DNA of 64,000 nt from Bifidobacterium callitrichidarum (GTDB lineage Bacteria; Actinomycetota; Actinomycetes; Actinomycetales; Bifidobacteriaceae): the NCBI RefSeq assembly GCF_003129905.1, contig NZ_QFFM01000013.1:35648-99647 (forward strand), read 5' to 3'. Of the stretch, positions 55,363 through 64,000 are shown piece after piece (positions within the stretch are counted from its first letter, which is position 1; each line of letters opens with the position of its first letter). The notes under the pieces were generated by a model. That model had not been told where the DNA came from and ran no database searches. It saw only the letters and a program-made list of their open reading frames with translations. The position numbers and the translations under genes are program-made.

Positions 55363-56292
55363 TTACACGAGCGTGGACAACGCTCGCATTACGATATCAA
55401 CGTCCTTATTCTCGAGCTCCCGAATCACATGCAGATACGTGTCCTGCGTCGTGTTCATACTGGCATGTCCTAGCCGCTTGGAAACGCTGGCAATCGACAC
55501 TCCGGCGAATAGCAGCAGCGAAGCATGGGTATGTCTCAGACCATGAATGGAGATCACGGGTACTCCAACGTTTTTGCAATGCTTCGCCAAAATGCCGTTT
55601 ACGGTTGAGTTGTAGACTTTGCCGTGAACGAATATGGGCTCGTTTTCCGGCAAGTCTTTAAGCAGTGCTGACAACTGCATGATAAGTTGCCAGTCGAGCT
55701 GCACTTTACGTACCGAGGATGCGTTCTTGGTCGGAACGAACCCGCCGCCATTCTTGTAGTCCCACGTCTTATCCACTGAAAGAGTCTGATGGACGAAATC
55801 GAAATCATTGGGAGTCAGCCCCAGGGCTTCGGAAAAGCGAAGCCCTGTCTTTGCGATCAACAGGATTAGCCAATCCCAGCTTGGTCCAGAACCGAGTGAC
55901 AAATCGGCAAGCATTGCATGCAGTTCGAACTGATTGAGATATTTCGTCTTCTTTACTCGCGGTTGTTTGCCTTTGATAACGACTTTGCGTGTTGGATCCC
56001 GCTGGATAAGGCCTTCATCTACAGCATCCAAAATCGCTCCCTTCAGCTGATGATGAAAGTCCATCGTGGTTTGCCGTTCGTGATGTTCGGCATATCCGTT
56101 GATGAGTTGCTGATAATTCACTCGACTAAATTCCGCGAGTTTCAGGCTAGGTGCAAGCTTCCGTAACCAGGCTTGTGTCAGTCTGTACTTTTTCATCGTC
56201 ACTTCACGGATTGCGCCTTCCTTATAGACACTGACCCATTGCTCGTAATAATCACAGAACAGTGGTTCTTGGCTTGTGTCGTTTTCGGTCAT
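55363..56292 (-). CDS. Tyrosine recombinase, likely hsdS invertase
   Basis: 309 residues. N-terminal SAM-like DNA-binding region (about 10-110) and C-terminal catalytic domain. Catalytic residues can be placed: R152 (TGLRFSEAL), H250 and R253 (IHGLRHTHAS), H276 (LGHAS) and Y286 (DTYLH). It is flanked on both sides by hsdS cassettes with boundary sequences in inverted orientation. No phage genes are nearby. By analogy with other hsdS loci carrying a linked tyrosine recombinase, it probably recombines the hsdS cassettes. Confidence 0.9.
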   Translation of the reverse strand: MTENDTSQEPLFCDYYEQWVSVYKEGAIREVTMKKYRLTQAWLRKLAPSLKLAEFSRVNYQQLINGYAEHHERQTTMDFHHQLKGAILDAVDEGLIQRDPTRKVVIKGKQPRVKKTKYLNQFELHAMLADLSLGSGPSWDWLILLIAKTGLRFSEALGLTPNDFDFVHQTLSVDKTWDYKNGGGFVPTKNASSVRKVQLDWQLIMQLSALLKDLPENEPIFVHGKVYNSTVNGILAKHCKNVGVPVISIHGLRHTHASLLLFAGVSIASVSKRLGHASMNTTQDTYLHVIRELENKDVDIVMRALSTLV

Positions 56293-56355
56293 AGTATTTC
56301 TGTCTTCCTATTGTGTGGCCTACGCTGATGCCGGATGACGCAACTAGCCAATCAA

Positions 56356-57015
56356 TCAGAGAAGACGCTTACGCTGATGAAGGGTGATGAGGGAATCGAG
56401 ACGGGAGAAGAACCGGCCGATGGTCTGCTGCTCAGGTATGGATGGCAGCTCCACACTCAATCCTTCAAGATCACTTGCATGTATATGAACTACAGTTTTC
56501 CCTTGTGCTCGTTGCGCTAACAGTTTCCGGTTAGAACCATGGGACAAGCCATAAGCCAGAAACAATGGCTTAGCCATCTCTTGAGGATAAATCACATTGA
56601 GGTCCCCGCCTAATGCAATACCGGCCCTACAAATCGCTGATGCTCGCGCGATATCTTCAGCACTTTCACCTGAAGCCGGGACAACAAGCTCCTTACCCGT
56701 GCTATAAAGAGTTCCCTGTTTCGGCATAGCAAATGTGTCGACTGACTCGACCGCTGCCTCATACTGGGTATACATGCGCCCATACAAGAATAGAGGTACA
56801 CCCGATTCGCGAATATCGGCTTTCGAGTAGCCGTTACCTTTCGTGAAAGAAGCAATGTTCCCCAACTTACGCTGTTCCCAAGCGGGCGGAATGACGGCCC
56901 AGCGGCGGAAGACATGGGTAAATGCCCGAATGGTAATGCCGAGATATGGTTTATCGAGGCTATTCGGGCAGAAAGTGGCGAATCGACTGCGATGAAAGTC
57001 TGTAAACGAAGACAT
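56356..57015 (-). pseudogene. hsdS: Silent hsdS half-gene cassette B
   Basis: The part 56368-56882 matches TRD1 of the expressed hsdS and is in the same orientation. The frame continues upstream to 57015 with a sequence (SFTDFHRSRFATFCPNSLD) that is not HsdS-like, and it stops just after the right boundary. No promoter or plausible start is seen. It is a second donor cassette. Confidence 0.87.
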
Positions 57016-57266
57016 ATGGCCACTAAGTACCTGCCTTGCTGCGCTTAAACGCAGTAAGCGCAGCTATTCGAGCATGAACTGGAGAATCCGCTTCACTGAA
57101 ATGATATGAGCGCGGTCAATCGGGCAGTAGATAACCACATCGCACCTCTGGAGACCGTCGGCATGGCTGCGGGGAAGCTTCTTAGCCGTCAAATCACAAG
57201 ACTCAGGAAACTCGGAACCTCACGATCCGACAGGAGCGACAAGCACGCTCAAATACAGCTCAGGCA
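57016..57266. other. Right flank of the R-M island
   Basis: About 250 bases with no gene I can support. CTGCGCTTAAACGCAGTAAGCGCAG (57035-57062) can form small hairpins. It separates the island from the argG terminator and should contain the island junction. Confidence 0.5.
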
Positions 57267-57308
57267 ACAAAAAATCGGTCCTCGCTGCGTTTCGCAGGGA
57301 GGACCGAT
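57267..57308 (-). terminator. Terminator of argG
   Basis: ATCGGTCCTC (57274-57283) pairs with GAGGACCGAT (57299-57308), and inner CTGCG-TTT-CGCAG extends the stem. On the minus strand it is followed by TTTTTTG. It lies about 70 bases past the argG stop. Confidence 0.93.
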
Positions 57309-57378
57309 CGAGAAATCTGAAGGACTGCGCGGGACATCGCTTCCTTCAGCGGGTTATTCGGGTTACGCGGTTATGGGA

Positions 57379-58617
<1,239 letters not shown>

Positions 58618-58650
58618 GGGTCACCTTTCCTATAAGTCAAAAACAAACTG

Positions 58651-58686
58651 ATGCAAGTATATACAGACCTATGCATATTTATGCAT
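58651..58686. promoter_or_regulatory. ARG-box-like operators before argG
   Basis: ATGCATATTTATGCAT (58671-58686) is a near-perfect palindrome of the ArgR ARG-box type, with a weaker ATGCAAGTATATAC (58651-58664) beside it. They lie 34-69 bases upstream of the argG ATG and overlap a minus-strand TATACT that could be the -10. ArgR is encoded next door. Confidence 0.72.
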
Positions 58687-58724
58687 GGGCGTGTTGAGGC
58701 AACTGACAAAAGACGTATGTCCAC

Positions 58725-58775
58725 GACTACCCCTCAGTCGCCTTCGGCGCCAGCTCCCCTGACAAGTGGAGCCGA
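58725..58775. repeat. Interspersed palindromic repeat, copy
   Basis: GACTACCCCTCAGTC, CGCCTTCGGCG, then CCAGCTCCCCTGACAAGTGGAGCC. A complete copy between argR and argG. Confidence 0.75.
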
Positions 58776-58795
58776 AGCAGGAGAGTATGGGCCGC

Positions 58796-59326
58796 CTACT
58801 TGGAAACGAGGGCGAGGAGCCAGTCGCCGCGGGTGACGGCGGCCTCGTCATCAGCGCAGATCACCATAACGGTGTCGTCGCCGGCAATCGTGCCGAGCAC
58901 ACCGTCGAGCGGCTGCTTGTCGATCACCGAGGCCACGTACTGGGCCGCGCCGGACGGCGTATGCACCACCACGAGATTGCGGGCGGCGGCCACCGAGGTG
59001 ACCAGGCCGGAGAGCACGCGGGCCATTTGCTGTTCACCGCGCTGGCCCACGTCCTCGCCGGTGTCCGCACCGGAGGAAGCCCCGCGGTCCACCGCATACG
59101 CCACCGTCCCGTCCCGCAGACGGGTCTTGACCGCATGCATCTCATCGAGGTCACGGCTGAGCGTGGCCTGCGTAACCACGATGCCCTCGTCGAGGAGGAT
59201 CTTCGAGAGCTGTAACTGCGAGGTGATGACATGCGTGGCCAGTGCCTCTTCGATGGCGCTGAGCCGGGCCGCGCGCGTGGCGGGCCGCTGCAGGGACGGT
59301 GAGGTCTCGCTGACGCGAGCGGTCAT
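58796..59326 (-). CDS. argR: Arginine repressor
   Basis: 176 residues from ATG at 59326. N-terminal winged helix with [18 protein letters not shown]-terminal arginine-binding oligomerisation domain with [16 protein letters not shown] linker of about 20 residues ([14 protein letters not shown]) is longer than in E. coli ArgR. Start overlaps the argF stop as ATGA; the longer frame upstream to 59368 lies within argF. Confidence 0.96.
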   Translation of the reverse strand: MTARVSETSPSLQRPATRAARLSAIEEALATHVITSQLQLSKILLDEGIVVTQATLSRDLDEMHAVKTRLRDGTVAYAVDRGASSGADTGEDVGQRGEQQMARVLSGLVTSVAAARNLVVVHTPSGAAQYVASVIDKQPLDGVLGTIAGDDTVMVICADDEAAVTRGDWLLALVSK

Positions 59327-60288
59327 GCGAGCAGGCTTTCGTCGCCGCGGGCCTTGCCGGTCAGCCACGTCAGCAGCGCCTTCTGGGCGTGCAGGCGGTT
59401 CTCGGCCTCATCCCACACCACGGACTGCGGGCCGTCGATCACCTCGGCGGTGACCTCCTTGCCACGGTAGGCGGGCAGGCAGTGCTGGAAGAGCGCGTCC
59501 GGCTTGGCCAGCGCCATGAGCTCGGCGTTGACCTGGTAGCCCCAGAACGGCTTGGAGCGGATGGCGTACTCGGCTTCCTCACCCATGGAAACCCACGTGT
59601 CGGTGAAGACGCAGTCGGCGCCTTCAACGGCGGCCTTGGCATCGGTGGTCACCGTGATGGAGCCGCCGGTCTGGGCCGCGATGCGCTTGGCGTCGGCCAC
59701 GATGTCCGGACGGGGCAAGTAGCCGTAGGGGCCGGCCACGCGCACGTCCATGCCGGCCACCGCGCCGCCAAGCAGGTAGGAGTTGGCCATGTTGTTGGCC
59801 GCGTCGCCCAGGTAGGCGATGGTCTGGTTCTTGAGGTTGTCCACGCCGCCGCGGTGCTCCGCGATGGTCTGGAAATCGGCGAGGATCTGGCAGGGGTGGA
59901 AGTCGTCGGTCAGGGCGTTGACCACCGGGTGGGTGGAGTACTTGGCCATCTCCTCGACGCGGTCCTGGCCGAAGGTGCGCCAGACCACGCCGTAGGCCAT
60001 GCGGTCGAGCACACGGGCGGTGTCCGCCACGGGTTCGCCGCGGCCCAGCTGGGAGCCGGACTTATCGATGACCAGCGGGTAGCCGCCGAGCTCGGCCACG
60101 CCGATGGAGAAGCTGGAGCGGGTGCGGGTGGAGGGCTTGTCGAACAGCACGGCCACGGCCTGCGGGCCGGCGAACGGCTGCTTGTAGAAGCGGTCCTTGT
60201 GGAATTTGATGGCGAGCTCGAGGACCTGCTTCTGCTCCTCGTGGTTGAGGTCGTCATCGCGCAGCATGTGACGCAGTTCTGGGGTCAT
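59323..60288 (-). CDS. argF: Ornithine carbamoyltransferase
   Basis: 321 residues from ATG at 60288 ([13 protein letters not shown]). Forms citrulline from ornithine and carbamoyl phosphate. Carbamoyl phosphate loop [19 protein letters not shown], ornithine loop DTWVSMGEE and [11 protein letters not shown] are intact. AGGAGACCCATC precedes the start. The longer frame to 60465 is inside argD and is rejected. Confidence 0.98.
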   Translation of the reverse strand: MTPELRHMLRDDDLNHEEQKQVLELAIKFHKDRFYKQPFAGPQAVAVLFDKPSTRTRSSFSIGVAELGGYPLVIDKSGSQLGRGEPVADTARVLDRMAYGVVWRTFGQDRVEEMAKYSTHPVVNALTDDFHPCQILADFQTIAEHRGGVDNLKNQTIAYLGDAANNMANSYLLGGAVAGMDVRVAGPYGYLPRPDIVADAKRIAAQTGGSITVTTDAKAAVEGADCVFTDTWVSMGEEAEYAIRSKPFWGYQVNAELMALAKPDALFQHCLPAYRGKEVTAEVIDGPQSVVWDEAENRLHAQKALLTWLTGKARGDESLLA

Positions 60289-60299
60289 GATGGGTCTCC

Positions 60300-61584
<1,285 letters not shown>

Positions 61585-61595
<11 letters not shown>

Positions 61596-62541
61596 AGGAG
61601 CTCCTCATTTCCAGTCCGTCCTCCGGAACGACCATGGTGCCGATGCCGGCGGAGGTGAATATCTCGTTCAGAATCGAATGCGGCTTGCGACCGTCGATGA
61701 TGTGGGCCTGAGGCACGCCGCCGTCGAGGGCGCGCACGCACGCCTCCATCTTCGGGCGCATGCCGGATTCCAGGTCGGGCAGCATGTCACGCAGGTTCTC
61801 CACGCCGATGCGGCCGATCAGGGAGTTCTTGTCCGGCCAGTCGGCGTACAGGCCGTCCACGTCGGTAAGAATGATCAGCTTGTGGGCACCGACGGCTGCG
61901 GCGAGGGCCGCGGCGGCGGAGTCGGCGTTCACGTTGAGCACTTCGGTGGCGTCCTCCTCGTTCGGGGCCACGGAGGAGACCACGGGGATGCGGCCGGCGG
62001 CCACCAGGTCCTCCACGGCGGAGGCGTCCACGGAGACCACGTCGCCCACGAGGCCGATGTCCGTGGGCTTGCCGTCGATGACGGGCTTGCGCTGCATGGC
62101 GGAGAACAGGCCGCCGTCCTCGCCGGACAGGCCGACCGCGAGCGGGCCGTGCGCGTTGATCAGGCCGACGAGCTCACGTGAGACCTTGCCGGTCAGCACC
62201 ATGCGCACCACGTCCATGGCCTCGGGGGTGGTGACCCTCAGGCCGCCCTTGAATTCGGACTTGATGCCCAAGGCCTTGAGCATGTGGGAGATCTGCGGGC
62301 CGCCGCCGTGCACGACGATCGGGTGCAGGCCCACCTGGCGCAGGAACACCATATCCTCGGCGAAGCAGCGCTTGAGGTTTTCGTCCACCATGGCGTTGCC
62401 GCCGTACTTGACCACGATGCGCTGGCCGGCGAACTCCTCCAGCCACGGCAGCGCTTCGATGAGCACTTCCGCCTTCTGATCGGCCCTGAGGTCGGTATGC
62501 ACGTCGAAGTGGAACCCAGGTCCCTTCAATTCAGTAGCCAT
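61585..62541 (-). CDS. argB: Acetylglutamate kinase
   Basis: 318 residues. Phosphorylates N-acetylglutamate. Markers are [24 protein letters not shown] and [20 protein letters not shown]. The N-terminal helix before the first motif ([22 protein letters not shown]) is the extension seen in arginine-inhibited hexameric enzymes, so feedback inhibition by arginine is likely. Confidence 0.98.
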
Positions 62542-62580
62542 TCCTTGTTATTCCTTGTCTTTCATCCCCCACGAAGGGAA

Positions 62581-62669
62581 GGGTTTCGGTGTCGGTGTCC
62601 GTTGTAAGACCGTAGGCTTGGCCGAACGGCCTTGAGTGTGTCGCACAACGGACACCGACACCGAAACCC
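62581..62669. repeat. 25-bp perfect inverted repeat between argJ and argB
   Basis: 62581-62605 (GGGTTTCGGTGTCGGTGTCC, then GTTGT) is exactly complementary to 62645-62669. The 39-base loop contains a smaller palindrome GGCCG-AA-CGGCC. No U-tract follows on the minus strand. It lies within the arg operon. Confidence 0.9.
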
Positions 62670-62685
62670 GCCAACTCTCGTGTAC

Positions 62686-64000
<1,315 letters not shown>

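Noticed and set aside
55363..56292. Prophage or integrative element
   Set aside because: Only the recombinase is present; no phage structural, replication or conjugation genes, and its position between hsdS cassettes explains it better.

Overview
This window looks like a chromosomal segment of a Bifidobacterium, most likely of the B. longum/B. breve group. The reasons are high GC content, actinobacterial gene orders (eno-ftsB-DUF501-ppx; tyrS-TPR-HAD-small ORF-tlyA, nadK-recN; argCJBDFRG), an UPF0182 protein and a LacI-type operator at the eno promoter. Species is inferred from memory of gene content, not from an alignment. Most genes lie on the minus strand.

1-7 kb: a truncated membrane protein, tRNA-Leu(UAA), an exopolyphosphatase-family gene, DUF501, an FtsB-like divisome protein, enolase and an aldo/keto reductase, then a plus-strand zinc-ribbon membrane protein. 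7-15.4 kb: mfd and pth (overlapping), a GNAT acetyltransferase and a large UPF0182 membrane protein. 15.4-23 kb: a GH3 protein, an operon proA-hypothetical-nadD joined by ATGA overlaps, glyA, and divergent thrC. 23-26 kb: a GntR (YtrA-type) regulator with an ABC ATPase and two permeases. 26-34 kb: an acetyltransferase, a HAD phosphatase, nadK-recN, trkH-trkA for potassium uptake, and a beta-helix-like protein. 34-41 kb: tlyA, a small conserved protein, a HAD-IIA phosphatase, a TPR protein with unusual disordered termini, tyrS, a PF06541-type membrane protein and an HD hydrolase. 41-44.3 kb: thiS-thiG-thiF-rhodanese downstream of a TPP riboswitch with a visible terminator.

44.4-64 kb: the arginine pathway, argC(partial)-J-B-D-F-R-G, with argH cut off from argG by an AT-richer island of about 11 kb. 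The island carries a type I restriction-modification operon in the order GIY-YIG protein, hsdM, hsdS, Fic antitoxin, Fic, hsdR. Beside it are a tyrosine recombinase and two promoterless hsdS half-gene cassettes in opposite orientations. Four copies each of two conserved boundary sequences flank every target-recognition domain, which is the layout of a phase-variable specificity shufflon. One silent cassette matches the expressed first recognition domain over 515 bp. This island is the most interesting system here.

A palindromic intergenic repeat of about 50 bp occurs at about ten places, whole or decayed, usually at gene ends. I see no rRNA, CRISPR array, insertion sequence or prophage structural gene.
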